A DNA stretch of 64,000 nt, taken from Struthio camelus (taxonomy: Eukaryota; Chordata; Aves; Struthioniformes; Struthionidae). The notes beneath the pieces are model-generated. The model ran no database searches. It was not told where the DNA came from and saw only the letters and a program-made list of their open reading frames with translations. Of this stretch, positions 16,801-28,156 are shown one piece after another. The stretch lies in the NCBI RefSeq assembly GCF_040807025.1, contig NC_090952.1, positions 25,975,068 to 26,039,067 on the forward strand. The letters are read 5' to 3'. How positions within the stretch are numbered: position 1 is the first letter of the stretch; each line of letters opens with the position of its first letter. The position numbers were made by a program, and so were the translations under genes.

Positions 16801-19800
16801 GTCCTCACCGGTCTCCGTGCTCCTCCCACATGGGCTTGTTTGGTTTTTTCCTTCCTGGCCCTGGTGAGGGGGGTGTATTTTGCCAGGGTACGTCCTTGCG
16901 CAAGCTTGCCAATGTTCCCCAGGCGCACCTGGAGCTTGGGCAAGCGCTGGCCACCGCAGCCGAAGCACAGAGGGGAGAACAGGAACAGGCTTCTCGCACC
17001 AGCTGTAGGACAGCTGAAAACACCGTGCGTGGCTCTGCCCAGGCGGCTCGTCCGCGCGCCCTCTGAGAGCAGCACGGGCCGGAGCGTGGCTCTGCCAGCT
17101 GAGCTCCTTCACTCCAGAACAGGTCGGCTCCCAGCCAGACATGGCACCCGCAAAAGGGCCCCACGCTGCAGCGCACCCAGCACCCACTGCCCTTGCGAGC
17201 CGTGGGGGACACGCGGCACCCGGGGCGTGCTCAGCTGGCAGGAAGTTGGGCCCTGGTGGTGCACCGCCGGATGCAGCCATCCCACTGCTGCATGCCTGGA
17301 TTTACACCGCAAGGAAGAGGAGAGTTACCCCCAGCTTTCGGCCTGTCCCTGCAGAGTGGGAAGCAATGGAGAATTCAACTGAAGCTCCTTGAAACTGCAG
17401 CTTTTCTCAGAGATCCCTGGCCTGCTCCCATGCTGGCCCAACAGAGCAGGCTTCACCCTGCCCAAACTGCATCCCCGGCGCTGTCAGCCTGTCGGCCAAA
17501 AGCTGCCAAGGGAGCTGGTGTCGGCCCTCGAGACATGGGAAGGCAGAGGAGAGGAGATGTGTGCGTTGGCCCCTAGCCCTCATCCCAGACACCGAAAGGA
17601 CAAAAGCCACAAGCATGGAGCAGATTGTTCCGCAGAGAGTTTCCATTTTACCAGATTTAGCTCACGAAGCAGCGTGACGTTCGCCCACACAGATGCAAAT
17701 TGCCACGGTGGGCCAGGGAGGAATGCAGAGGTAATGGCAGTGGAAAGGAGAAATTATTTCGTAAGCTGTTCTCCACTGGTCGCGGCAGCCAGATCTAGCG
17801 AACGGAGCTGTACAGACGGCTTGGCCCGAGACGGGGCAGTACCCTCAGTGCTGTCAGCTCTGCTCTATACTCAGGGAAACGGGGGCCCCAAGAGCTAGGG
17901 CACTGAGCAAAGCCGGGGCAGAGCCGCGGAGAGCTCAGGGTCGAGCCCAGCGCTGCTCCCAGGAGAGCCGGGGCACGCAGGCACTGCCGCAGCAGGGCAG
18001 GGCACAGCGGGCTCTGGCGTCCCCTCCTCCCTCCTGGGAGCCCTTTGCAGCCTGGCGCATCCAGAGCTCTCGGCATGAGAAAACCCTCATGTGACCGAAG
18101 CGCTGGGGCTGTGGGGCCGGTCGGGCCGCTCCCACGGGCCACCTGGGACCCCCTGGCAGGGCTCCAGCCCCGGTGCGGGGGGCTGCAGGACGTCGTGTGC
18201 CGGCAGTATGGCCAGCACCAGGGTCCTCCTGCTGAGCCCTCTGCACCTCACCCGAGCGCCTCCCAGCCCCATCTCCCTACCTTTTGTGTGCCCCTCGCCT
18301 CAGGCCTCTGCAGCCTGCCAGGCTCTCTGGTGGGGCCACCATCACCTGTCCCTTGTGCCTTGTGTCACCCCTCAGCCCCCTTTGCCCTTGACAGGCGTCG
18401 CATCCCATGCAGGACGTTGGCGGCTCTTACCCTGAGCGTTCGGCTTCCCTTCCTAAGCACCGGCTGTGGCAAAGGGAGAACAAAAAGTTAAATAAAGCAG
18501 AGATAGGCAGTGTAGAGAGGAGCAACAATCTGAGCAATTTAGCCTTCAGGGCTGAACCCAGGGCTTGGGCAGGGTGCTCAGCACAGAAAGGCACGGCAGA
18601 GCTATGTTAGGCTTGGTCCGCCTGGGTTTCTCTCAGCACAGGAGCTTCCTGCATGCCAGGACAGGACCCCAGAGGGTCCTGGTACCTGCAAAGGGGGTGC
18701 CTCTGCCTCTCATGAGATATGCATGGAGTGTGGGATGTGAACATTCAGAAATCAGAATTAAGCCCCCCTGAAAAATAAGGTATCTATGATCTACGCCTCC
18801 TGCTTCCCACTGCGCAGCCTCCCCTGCGAGAGGCTTTTGATCCAGTTATATTTAGAACATCTTAAAAGTAGGTCAAGCGACCGTTCATGCGCGCCACAGA
18901 GAAAAACATATTGTACTTATCTGTACGCTTACCCCTTGGAAGGGACTCGCTCAGGAAGCTTGCGAGCAGGGGCTGCACTGCCTGGGCCTGTGTCAGCCGC
19001 GCAAGCTGCAGCCTGCAGCAATGCCCGCTCCAAGTCTGGCGTAAATGTGCTTCTCGACGCAGGCTGCCTCCCCTCCGCGAGAGCCCTCCCAGGCCCTGTC
19101 CCACGCGGGGACGGCTTCCTTGGGGGGACGACTCCTTGGGCCCGTCCAGCAAGGGCTAGAGGGTGTCCTCTGGGCCCAGCCCCAGCCCCCTTCCTGCTGC
19201 AGGGCCCAAAGGTCCCTCTAACCCTTCCTAGGAGACTCCTCTGGATGATGCAGCAGTCTGGGTTGGCAGCCTCAAGTTGACCCTGAAGCCTAACAAGGCC
19301 CTCGGGAAGGGCTGGCTCCCCTGAGACCCTCCCTTCCACCTCAAGGCACACCACTACGTTACGAGCTCGGGGAAACAACTGAACTCCAGATCTACAGCAC
19401 ACTTTACTAGTGCATGCATGCAGCGTGATTTCAAACACCTCAGCTTGCGGAAGGATCGGGTGAGACCAGGCTGGAGACTCAGCTTGCCGGTGCAGGGCTG
19501 TACTCCTCAGCACACTGCGCCCCCTGGCACCGTCTCCCGGCCCGGGACCTGCCATGGGAAGCATCGCACAGCTGGTGAGCTCAAAACGCTACTTGCCACT
19601 ACCGTGAGAAAACACCATTATGCTGGAGAGCGCAGACAAGAAATGAGTAAGGGAGAGTGGTTTGTTCCAGCTCTGGAAATCCCAAAGCCTGGAGAGTGGA
19701 AATCACGGGCTGCCGAACTTCCAATTTCTGCATTTTGTCCTGGTGTCTTGTGCTGCATCAGCTTCACCTCCAGGTCTTGCTGAGTAATTACGTAAGAAAA

Positions 19801-20520
19801 ATCTAACCAGACCTGCCAGCCAGCAAGTACAGAAATAACTGCGACCTGAGCCTGGTGTGGAAGTTTGAACGTGCATTTCCACAGTATCAGCCAGTTGGTT
19901 CCAGGCACTTTTAAACGCGCACATGGGTATACTCACACACACACACTCACGTATGTATAAAATATACACACGTAGTTTTGTTCCTCGCAGTCCTTGCCTG
20001 CCCTTTCTGGAGGGACCTGGCTTTGGAAAGGGCCTAAGGGAACTCCTGGTTTTTCTTGTCGCCTGTGGTAGCCCTGAGAGCCTGAAGGGAAGTGGAGAGA
20101 AGAAGGAGGCTGGCAGAGCAGAGGTTGGCCGGGGGGAGAGAAGAAATACGATCTTTGGTCCCGAGGGACAGATATTCGCTGCCCGTGCTGGGCCCGGGGT
20201 TAGAGCGAGCGCCCGCAGGCCGGCGCGGTGCCGTCAGCCTCGCGCTCTGCGCGCCCGCAGGGGCGGCCGCTCTGCAGGAGGCCGACGACGGTTGGCCCGC
20301 GGCGTCATCGTCGGCTCGGGGAAATTTTCACTCGTTCCCGAGAGTCACCAAGGGATCAGTTACGCTGTCGCCCGCCAGCTCAGGCAACGGGCCGGGAGGG
20401 GGCGAACCGAACCCGGAGCATCAGCAGCCCGGTCGGCGCGGCTGAACGGTGACAACCGCCGGGGCCGAGCCAGGCCTCGCCACGGCCCGGCGTCCTCCCC
20501 GCCGGCCCCGCCGCCGCGCC
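13860..20520. other. Gene-poor GC-rich spacer between the inverted arms
   Basis: No exon of a known family was recognised on either strand. The stretch may hold a 5' non-coding exon of the GPR34-like gene. Around 16.1-16.5 kb is a GTGC-rich, CpG-keeping segment of low complexity, and at about 19935-19975 a short CA-rich microsatellite. From about 20100 the sequence becomes the CpG island of the right F8A. Confidence 0.5.
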
Positions 20521-20571
20521 GGTCACGTGCCCAGGGCCCCGGCGCCCATTGGCCCCGCGTCCCGCCGCACT
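20521..20571 (+). promoter_or_regulatory. Isolated F8A-type promoter unit outside the right arm
   Basis: Just beyond the point where the two arms stop matching, this stretch again carries CACGTG followed by GGCGCCCATTGGCCCCG, the same pair of motifs as in the F8A array. It looks like a diverged extra unit. Confidence 0.6.
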
Positions 20572-20722
20572 AGCAACACGGGCGAGACCAGCAGGTCCGC
20601 CCAGCACAGCCGCAGCCCCGTGTCCCCCCTGGGGACCCGTCGCCAGCAGCAGGAGCAGGAGCAGGAGGATTGGCCTGACCCCGCCCCTACTCCACCGCCT
20701 CCCGCGGTGCGCCAGGAAGCCG

Positions 20723-20830
20723 GCGCCCATTGGCCCCGCCGCGCCGCCCACGTGCCCCGGGGAGCCGGCGCCCATTGGCCCCGCCGCGCCGGCCACGCGC
20801 CCCGGCAGCCGGCGCCCATTGGCCGCGGCG
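20723..20830 (+). promoter_or_regulatory. CCAAT / E-box promoter array of right F8A (three units)
   Basis: Inverted CCAAT boxes (ATTGG) at 20729, 20774 and 20818, with CACGTG between the first two and a CACGCG variant before the third. These are the same 44-45-bp units as in the left copy, three fewer. The last ATTGG is about 46 bp upstream of the ATG. Confidence 0.85.
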
Positions 20831-20867
20831 GGCGGCGCGGCGTCGGTCGCGGGCGGTGGCGGCGGCG

Positions 20868-21923
20868 ATGCTGGCGGCGGCGGGCGGCGCGGGCCCCGGC
20901 GGGGCGGGCGGCGGCGGCGGCGGCTCGGCGGGCGGGCCGGGCCCCGGCGGCGGCGGCGGCGGCGGCGGGGGGGACGGGGACTTCCTGTCGCGGTACCGGC
21001 TGGTGTCGGCCAAGCTGCGGCGGCGGTTCCTGCGGAAGCCGAACGTGGCGGAGGCGGCGGAGCAGTTCGCGGCGCTGGCGCGGGAGCTGCGCGCCCAGGA
21101 GAGCCTGCCCTACGCGGCCTGGTGCCAGCTGGCCGTGGCGCGCTGCGCGCAGAGCCTCTTCCACGGGCCGGCCGAGGCGGCGGCGCTGGCCGAGGCGGCG
21201 CGGCTCTTCCTGCGGCAGGAGCGGGACCTGCGGCAGCGGCTGGCGCTGCGCGGCGGCTTCGGCGAGCACGCGGCGGCGGCGCAGAGCTGCGGCGCCTTCG
21301 CCGCCCGCCTGCACCTGGAGCGGGGGCAGCCGGCGCTGGCGGCCGGGCTCTGCCTGGAGCTGGCGGCGGCGCTGCGCGACACGGGCCGGCCGGCGCGCGC
21401 CGCCGCGGCCCTGCAGCGGGCCGCCGAGCTGCTGGCGGCGGCGCGGCTGCCGCTGGAGGCGCTGCGCTGCCTGGGCGAGCTGGCGTCGTGCCTGCTGCTG
21501 GGCCGCGACTACGCGGGCGCGCTGGCGGCGCTGACGCGGGCGCAGGCGCTGGCGCGGGCGGGCGGCGGCGGCGGCGCCTTCCGCGAGGCGCTGGCGCGCT
21601 GCGAGGTGTCGCGGGTGCTGCTGCTGCTGCTGCTGCAGCCGCCGCCGGCCAAGCTGCCGCCCGAGCACGCGCGCACGCTGGAGCAGTACTGCTGGGAGGC
21701 CCTGGAGAGCGGGCCGGGCGGCGGGCAGCCGGCGGCGGCGGGCTACCTGCCGGCCGAGCTCTTCCTGCTGCTGCAGTCGGCCGTGCTGGCCTGCCAGGAG
21801 AAGGACCTGGAGGCGCTCAAGGCGCTGCAGGCCGAGCTCTGGCCGCTGCTCAGCGCCGAGCAGAACCACCTGCTGCACCTGGTGCTGCAGGAGATGACCA
21901 GCCCCTCGGGCCAGGGGCTCTGA
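20868..21923 (+). CDS. F8A1: HAP40, 40-kDa huntingtin-associated protein (right copy)
   Basis: Intronless frame of 351 residues, the same protein as the left copy apart from two extra glycines in the Gly-rich N-terminal run (about residues 14-19). The TPR-like helical body and the C-terminus SGQGL are unchanged. The ATG at 20868 matches the left start in context. With a whole frame and a promoter array of its own it is likely expressed. It points away from the left copy, towards the truncated DKC1. Confidence 0.95.
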   Translation: MLAAAGGAGPGGAGGGGGGSAGGPGPGGGGGGGGGDGDFLSRYRLVSAKLRRRFLRKPNVAEAAEQFAALARELRAQESLPYAAWCQLAVARCAQSLFHGPAEAAALAEAARLFLRQERDLRQRLALRGGFGEHAAAAQSCGAFAARLHLERGQPALAAGLCLELAAALRDTGRPARAAAALQRAAELLAAARLPLEALRCLGELASCLLLGRDYAGALAALTRAQALARAGGGGGAFREALARCEVSRVLLLLLLQPPPAKLPPEHARTLEQYCWEALESGPGGGQPAAAGYLPAELFLLLQSAVLACQEKDLEALKALQAELWPLLSAEQNHLLHLVLQEMTSPSGQGL

Positions 21924-22563
21924 GGCCGGGCCCGGCCCGGCCGCCCGGGGGCCTTGTGCCTGCTGCCTCGGCCCCGGTGCGGCCGCGGAGGAGGCCCGTC
22001 CCGGCGTGGCGCTGGGCGCTGCCGCGAGCGCATGGGCCGCGGGAAGACGCTGCTTGCGGCGAGCCCGGTCTGCGCGGCGAGCCCGTCGGCAGCCGGCGCC
22101 GCTCGGCCCGCTTGTGCGGCCGCCGCAGCCCGCTCGGCCCGGCGCCGCGTGGACGCGGGTCCTTCTTGCTGCGCGACCGCGGGGTGTTTCGCCTCGGGAC
22201 CCTCTGGCGCTGCAGGACGCCCCGCCGGGAGGCTGCGCTGCCGCGGGCGCGGAGGACGCGGTCGGCGTGGGCAGCCGCGGCCCCGGCGCCTTTCCCGGCC
22301 GGCCGGAGCGTGCCCTGCGCGGCGGTCCCCGAGCAGCTGTGTTCGTCGCCGAAAGCCTCTGCGGGGACCGTTCCTGTTGCCCTCGCTCGGGGCGAAGCCG
22401 GCTCAGCGTGCGACAGCCCCGGGCGGGGGGCGGCGGCAGTGGGGGCCCCGAGCTGGCCGCTGTGCAGCGTGCTGGGGGGCCGTGCGCCCCGCCGGGGCCG
22501 GCGTGAGCCGGTGGAAGCGGTGCCCTGTGGGAGCCCAGGGCACGGACCTGCCCTTCGCATTAC

Positions 22564-22569
22564 AGTAAA
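22564..22569 (+). terminator. Possible variant poly(A) signal of right F8A
   Basis: AGTAAA about 640 bp after the stop, in the same place as in the left arm. No AATAAA lies on the plus strand between the F8A stop and DKC1 exon 11. If this signal is weak, transcripts could run on into the DKC1 exons. Confidence 0.3.
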
Positions 22570-22619
22570 TGACCTCTTTATGCACTTTATTTTCCGGGCC
22601 TCCAGCTCTTTCTTCTCTT

Positions 22620-22755
22620 GCGGCGGCGGGGGGCTGCATGTCCTCCCTGGCCCTTGGGGATGCTGCCTGGTGGGGAAGGTTTCTGTGCTGGCTCCCCAGG
22701 CATGGCAGCGCGTCGGGGTGCTGAGGCCTTCAGGGAGTGCGGAGGTGCAGGTCCT
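22620..22755. other. Junction segment replacing DKC1 exons 1-10
   Basis: About 135 bp with no match in the left arm, lying between F8A 3'-flank homology and DKC1 intron 10 homology. On its right edge CTCTGGCCTGGGCATC resembles the left-arm CTCTGGGCTGGGCATC. Origin unknown. Confidence 0.75.
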
Positions 22756-23769
22756 CTGGCCTGGGCATCATGCTTCACTCCACCGGCCACAGCCTGGGAG
22801 GGGCCGGAGCCGGGGTGGGCCCCTTGTGGAGGTGCCACATCCCCATGGGGCACGTGGGGCAGGGGTGCCGGCGGGAGGGCGAGCGGGACCCAGCGGGTTC
22901 CCCCATCCGAGCTGTTGTGGCTTGGCTGCGTTTTAAAGTGTCTGTGGACTCTGTGCCCGCTTCTGCAGCGGTTGCCTTGATGACCACCGCGGTCATTTCC
23001 ACCTGTGACCATGGAGTTGTGGCGAAGATCAAGAGAGTGATCATGGAGAGAGACACGTATCCCCGCAAATGGGGCCTCGGTCCCAAGGTGAGCAAGGTTG
23101 TGGTGCTGTGTGGGACGCTGGGGAGGAGAGGGGGGCCCAGCTGTTGGGCACCCCTGTTGGGCTCGGGCACCCTTGGGCAGAGCTCTGCCCCACCTCTTCT
23201 CCTGGGCTTCTCTGTAATGCCCCGGAGCTCCTCTGGAGCCGCGACGGTGGTACTGTGGTACTGCCCAGCGCCGGGGTCGGGTGGGCTCAGTGCCGGTGGA
23301 GAGAACGGCTTTCCCTGCTCCTGTGGGTTGAGCTGTGCCAGGGAACTGGGCTGAGGCCAGTGATTGGACTTGGGCCGCTGAGGTGTGTGCGTGAGCCCTC
23401 CTTCTGCGAAGAGCCAAATGATGTCACGTAGATGGCAGGAGCACTCTGTGCAGAGATGACCTTCATCTATCACCCCATGCTGATGGCTCTGGAGGGGCCC
23501 GAAGGGAGCAGGAGGTCAGGGGACAGGAGGAGGAGGAAGGCCGCTTGCAGGTTGTGCGCGTGGGATCCGTCTCCTCTCTCAGGCAGCTGGTGATCGTGGG
23601 AGCAGGCAGGTGTGTAGCAGTAGTCAGCTCTAGCTGCACGTAGCCTGGCGTTTGTTGCCCTTCAGCCCGTGATGCGGCCCAGGCCTCGAGCGCGGTGTGA
23701 AGCTGCCGTGGCTCCTGACCCGACCCTGGTTCGGGAGGAGGGCGGAAAGCGCTGGGGGTGCGCACGCGC
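22755..23769. repeat. Right arm of the inverted repeat, DKC1 exon 11 part
   Basis: Reverse complement of 1-1014, with two substitutions seen. The true end of this arm cannot be fixed because the left arm runs off the window. Confidence 0.96.
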
Positions 23770-26386
23770 TTATCTTGCAGCAGTTGCAGTGGTGCAGCTG
23801 CAGCGTGGCAGAAAGCTGGTCAAGGATGCGAGGGCAGGCAAGCTAAGTGCTGGGCAGAGTCATCTTTCTCTGGCTTCATTGCTGCCCCCACCAACATAGC
23901 TGTTGTTTACTGAGGAGAGAAGCTCAGGGCGGGTGGAGGCGGGTGGTGGGAGGCTGCTGCACAGGAGATGTTTTCTGTTAATTGTCAGGAGGTCCTTGGG
24001 CAAGTGTCTCATCAGCAACAACGTACTTGTTGGCTTGGCCTGTTCCTGGCACGGCCGCTCTTGCGCCGGCCGGGGGGCTGCGAGGCGCGGCCGGGTTTCT
24101 GTGGCCTGGGGCTGCAACGTGAGGTTTTGCGCTTTGCTCTCAGGCCAGCCAGAAGAAGATGATGATCCAGAAGGGTCTGTTGGACAAGCACGGGAAGCCC
24201 AACGAGAGCACGCCGGACTCCTGGAAGAAGGAGTACGTGGATTACAGGTGAGCAGAGGGTGGTGGGCTCAGGGCGACGTGCCGAGGGGCGGCTCCGTGCA
24301 GCGAGGGCTGCCCTGGGTGTTGCCGCTTGCGCTGAGAGCGCGTTACGCCTGGCAAGGCGCCTCTGCTGCCCGGCCCCGTTGGTTGCGGATGCGTTTGCTG
24401 CGGTGCCGGGGGGGCGCGGCGCGCCGCTGGTGGGCTGCGCTGGAGCGAAGGGCGCGCGCAGACGGTTATCCCTCTGCAGCCTGATGCTGTGGCTGCAGAG
24501 GGAGTCAGTCTGCCAAATGGAAGAGGGGAGGCCCTGCCGTCGCGCAGGCCGGCCGGGCGCTGGTGCGGGCCGCGGGCCTTCCCTACACTGAGCCTCTGTG
24601 CCTAACGCTTGGCTGGGGCGAAGGAGCTGTTGGGAGGGGGAAGGGGCTTTGTGGTGGCCCGGGCTGGTGCGAGGCAGTGGCAGCGCTGCCCGGCCTGGGG
24701 TCTCTTCTCTTTCAGGGATACCATCAAGAAAGAGGCGGCAGCCGTCCCCCGAGCCGTCTCGGAGCCGGAGAGGGCGCCGAAAGTGAGTACTGCCAGGGGT
24801 GTGTGGGGCAGCCAGGCCGGTTTGGGGCCTGCTGAAGATTTTTGATGTGCGCCTCAGCCTCGGGCGGTCGGTATCAAGCTCTGAATGTTTTGGGGCTTTA
24901 AGTGGTTGTAGTCGTGGGGGTCGCGGTTGGGGCTGCGGGGGCCAGAGCCCATCTTGTGGCCAGGGCTGAGCAGTGGGGTGACCTGTTTGGGGGCCTCGGC
25001 CCCTGGCTGTTTTCCTGCTGGCTGTGGGTGCTTTGGGTGTGACTCGTGAGGGCAGTCGGGGGGCTGAGGAGCTCTGACTTGAGGTGTGCGCGCTGCGGCA
25101 TCCAAGGGAGCGCGTTGGATGGAGCCACAGTGGAGGAGCGTTGTGCCAGGGAACCTTTTCTGGAGACCGTGGACGGTTTCTGGAGTGTCCTTGTGCTCCC
25201 CGCTTTTATACAGGTGCTGCCTCCGACGTTCCCAGGCAGGGCTTGTGTGTGCTCTTAGAGGCATGCAGCTGCATTTCAAACTCCGGAGGACATGGGGTGC
25301 AGGGGGCGTTGGGAAGCATGGGGTGCAAGCTGGCAGGGGAATGATAGACAGTGTATACTGGAAGGGACCTCTGGCTGTCAGTAGCTCGCCCCCCTATTCA
25401 AAACAGGGCTGAGGAGTTAGACTGAGTCCGTCAAGGCAGTGACGTTAGGGCTAGCGTCAGCCGACAGCTCTGCCGTCACTTGTGCCCTTTTGGGAGATGA
25501 CCTGTCCGATAACCTGTTCCCCTAACAGAGGAAACGAGAGTCGGAGAGTGAAAGTGAGGAGGCTGTCACCCCACCGTCCCCTGCCACCCCACCGCCAGAG
25601 GAGCTGAGCAAAAAGGAAAAGAAAAAGAGGAAGAAAGACAAGAAGGCCAAAGAGGCTGCCGAGAGTGGGGGAGAGCAAATGGAAGTGGTATGTGGCTGGG
25701 TGCTGCCATGGCGGGGTCCAAGCCCTGAGGGGGGAGATTGTTGTTTGTTGCTAGTTCCTCTAGGCTAAGCGTGTCAGCATCCCGCTGTGTATGTCCTCAA
25801 AGTACCAGGGGCCCCGCAGGCGAGGGGAAGGTGTCTCAGTATGGGCTTGTTTGTGAGCTGGGCTGGATGAGGGTGGGTGAGAGATACTGGGTAGATGAGG
25901 CTTGTGGGGGCGGATCAGCAGTGAGGAAGGGACGTGGCAGAGCGTATGGGTTGAGCATCCCTCTGTGCCTGGGACGTTTAGTGGGTACCTGTTCCTGGCT
26001 ACCTGTGGTGCCCTATAACAGGACCCTGCTGGAGGGTGGTGCATGGCCTAGCATGATGCTGGCTTGTAGTAAAGGTGCTTGTATGGTGCTTAGGGGGGGG
26101 AGGGAGGAGGGACTGCAGCTGTGGGAAGCCTGCATGGCGTCTGGAGTGGGGCTGCGGCGTTTGGATACCTGGGGCTGTGTGTGTGGGAGGGGGAAGCGAA
26201 GATATGTGCTGCTGTGAATGCCTCATCCGCCTTCCTGTGGTGCCAGATGTCCCCCCGGAAACGAGCAGTAAGCGATTCCTTTTTGATTCCTTCCTGATCT
26301 CTCCAACCTCTTCACAGACCAGTGAGACCAGCACCAAGAAGAAGAAGAAGAAGAAACAAAAGGAGGTAGAAGAGAGCTCGGAGTAA
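22969..26386 (+). CDS. DKC1: Truncated DKC1 copy: last five coding exons, no promoter or 5' exons
   Basis: Exons: 22969-23087 (end of the PUA domain, twin of 683-801), 24144-24247, 24716-24782, 25529-25687 and 26318-26386 (stop TAA). All splice sites are canonical, phases fit, and no stop interrupts the 172 codons. The last two exons give the acidic and Lys-rich tail ([28 protein letters not shown]) that carries nuclear signals in dyskerin. Joined in register to the left exons this would give 515 residues, against 514 in human. Here the catalytic part is missing: upstream lies F8A and not DKC1 exon 10. Either this is a non-functional partial duplicate whose exons are still fresh, or it is read through from F8A, or the window joins two haplotypes wrongly. 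Confidence 0.85.
23410..23490 (+). ncRNA. C/D box snoRNA candidate, copy 3 (truncated DKC1, intron 11)
   Basis: Inverted-repeat twin of 280-360 with the same boxes and the 7-bp stem. Expression would depend on transcription through the truncated DKC1. Confidence 0.7.
25085..25260 (+). repeat. DKC1 intron 13 segment, source of the downstream remnant
   Basis: Roughly 140 bp of this intron sequence (from about 25117) recur at 28157-28290 with few changes. It has short hairpins (ACCGT/ACGGT; GGAG/CTCC). I cannot decide whether it is an RNA gene. Confidence 0.8.
25340..25440 (-). mobile_element. CR1 LINE fragment, old (DKC1 intron 13)
   Basis: Holds the CR1-like string TGGAAGGGACCTCTGG followed by a CCCCCCTATTCAAAACAGGG block, as on the minus strand of avian CR1 3' regions. 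Short and diverged. Confidence 0.55.
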
Positions 26387-27695
26387 GCGACTGGACCTGT
26401 CCAAAGCAGGCGACCTCATCGGTGGGGAGGGAGGAGTCTGAGGCCTTGAGGAAAAAGAGGACTGGCAGCGGGGCCAGCACGTTCCAGGCTCCTTTTCCGC
26501 TGTGTATATGAGCGAGAGGGTGTGTTCGCCCAGAGTATGCCCTGTTTAGGTGCCTCTCCTCATCCTGTTTTAAGGGTAGCCAGAGGAGAGGGGTGCCTGC
26601 CTGACTGCCCCTGCACTGGACTGCTCTGTGAAGCTGGATGCCTTGATGCCAATAGAAGTGGTATCTTCAGGGAAGTCGCAGCTCCTGGCTCTTGGTGTCT
26701 CCGTTTTCACTATGAGAGGGAGGAATAACAGTTTCCCCCTTCTCTTGTCCTGCCTCTTTCTTCCTTCTCTTCCACGGTCAGAGCTGTTACCCGACAGTCG
26801 CAGAATGTGTTGATGCCTGAGAACTGGCCCAGTCCTTGCCCATCTCAATGGGTTTGGCATGGGGACGGTGGAAGCGGTTATTTTAAGGGCTCTGGTTTTA
26901 AGCTTGCCATGTGTTTGGCTTGACCCTCAGCTAGCTGAGATGAAATATTCCACCAAAGGATATTCTTTGGTGCTTTTTTTTAAGTTTATCATAAAGAGAT
27001 TAGAACATGAAATTCCTGCTTTTCCGCTTTGTAGTGTGGGGACCTGCTTGTTAATTGTGCTGGCTGTTCCCCAGACCCAGAGCCCCAGTGATGATGCTGG
27101 AGCCTACCTCCTGCTGGCTTTTTTTTGCTTTTCTGTGCCCAATTGCTAGAATGGGACTGCCGTGCTCTCAGCTGCCTTCCCTGTTTTTGGTATCTAATAT
27201 GCTCCAGAAGCTGGAAGTGGGGACACTGCTGGGGAGCAGGGCAAAGTGCCCAGGAAGCAGTTGGCCCACAGGCTTCTCTAAAGGGCTGCCAGGACTGGAA
27301 GCCTCTGGGGCTGCAGCTTGGCCAAAGGCAGCTCTGTAAAGGGCACTGAATGCGAAGCTTAAGTGGTTTCAGAATGACTTGTCCGAACTTCCTTTAGCTG
27401 GGGTGGCTCACTGGGAGCAGGAGATCTCCTCTATCACAGGAGTAGTGCTGAGCTGGGATTTCAGCCCTTTGGTGGGGAAGGATCCAGGCTGCTTTGTTCC
27501 GAGTTTCTATCCTTGCAGAGACTGTAATGTTGTCTTAGTGCTGCTTTTATCTGATCATCCCTTTTTTGGTCCTTTCTGCCCTCTGATGCTAGTAAGGCGT
27601 GCAGACAGTGGGGCCAGCAGCTGGTGGCTGTCAGGAGCTGAGCAGAAAAAGTTGATTTTTTTTTTTATTTACTCCTTTTTTACATGAAAAATAAA
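26387..27695 (+). other. 3' UTR of the truncated DKC1 copy, ending at AATAAA
   Basis: After the stop at 26386, about 1.3 kb without coding features runs to a canonical AATAAA at 27690-27695 followed by a T-rich stretch. An earlier signal may also be used. Confidence 0.5.
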
Positions 27696-28156
27696 ATAAC
27701 CCCTATTTTTCAGTGGGTGATTCTTCTTGCTCACCTGGCTCCTATTGGAGGTCAGTGTTGCCAGGTAACTAGGTTGGTTCGTGGGGAGGCAGTTAAGATG
27801 CCCACGCTGCTGAAGAGGTGGTGCCTGCCCCTTCCACCCGCCTCTGTGCTGCCCTCCTGAAGGAGCTACAGGCGCGGAGCAGTGTCGGTGTCAGCAAGGG
27901 CTGCCGCTGGAGGGGCCCTTGTTGCTGGTCAGGCCTGAAGCAGTGACTCCACAGCACTGAACTGCAGGTGTTTGGAGGTCGCCTAGTGGGGCACAGGGCG
28001 TGGAAGTTGGGTGTTTTCTTCCCTCTGTTGCCTGTGCTGGGGTGAGCTGTAGGAAGGGTCTGGCTAGAGAACGCATGTGGTCCTGGCCTGCCTTACTTCC
28101 TTGTGCCCAGCTCAGGGAGGTGGGAGCAGATCTTCAGCTGTGAGCAAGGGCTCACA

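Larger units (their letters stand above)
20572..22620. repeat. Right arm of the F8A inverted repeat
   Basis: Reverse complement of 8262-10539. Homology ends on the right at about 22610-22625, shortly after the F8A 3' flank, and resumes at about 22755 with DKC1 intron 10 sequence. Confidence 0.95.
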
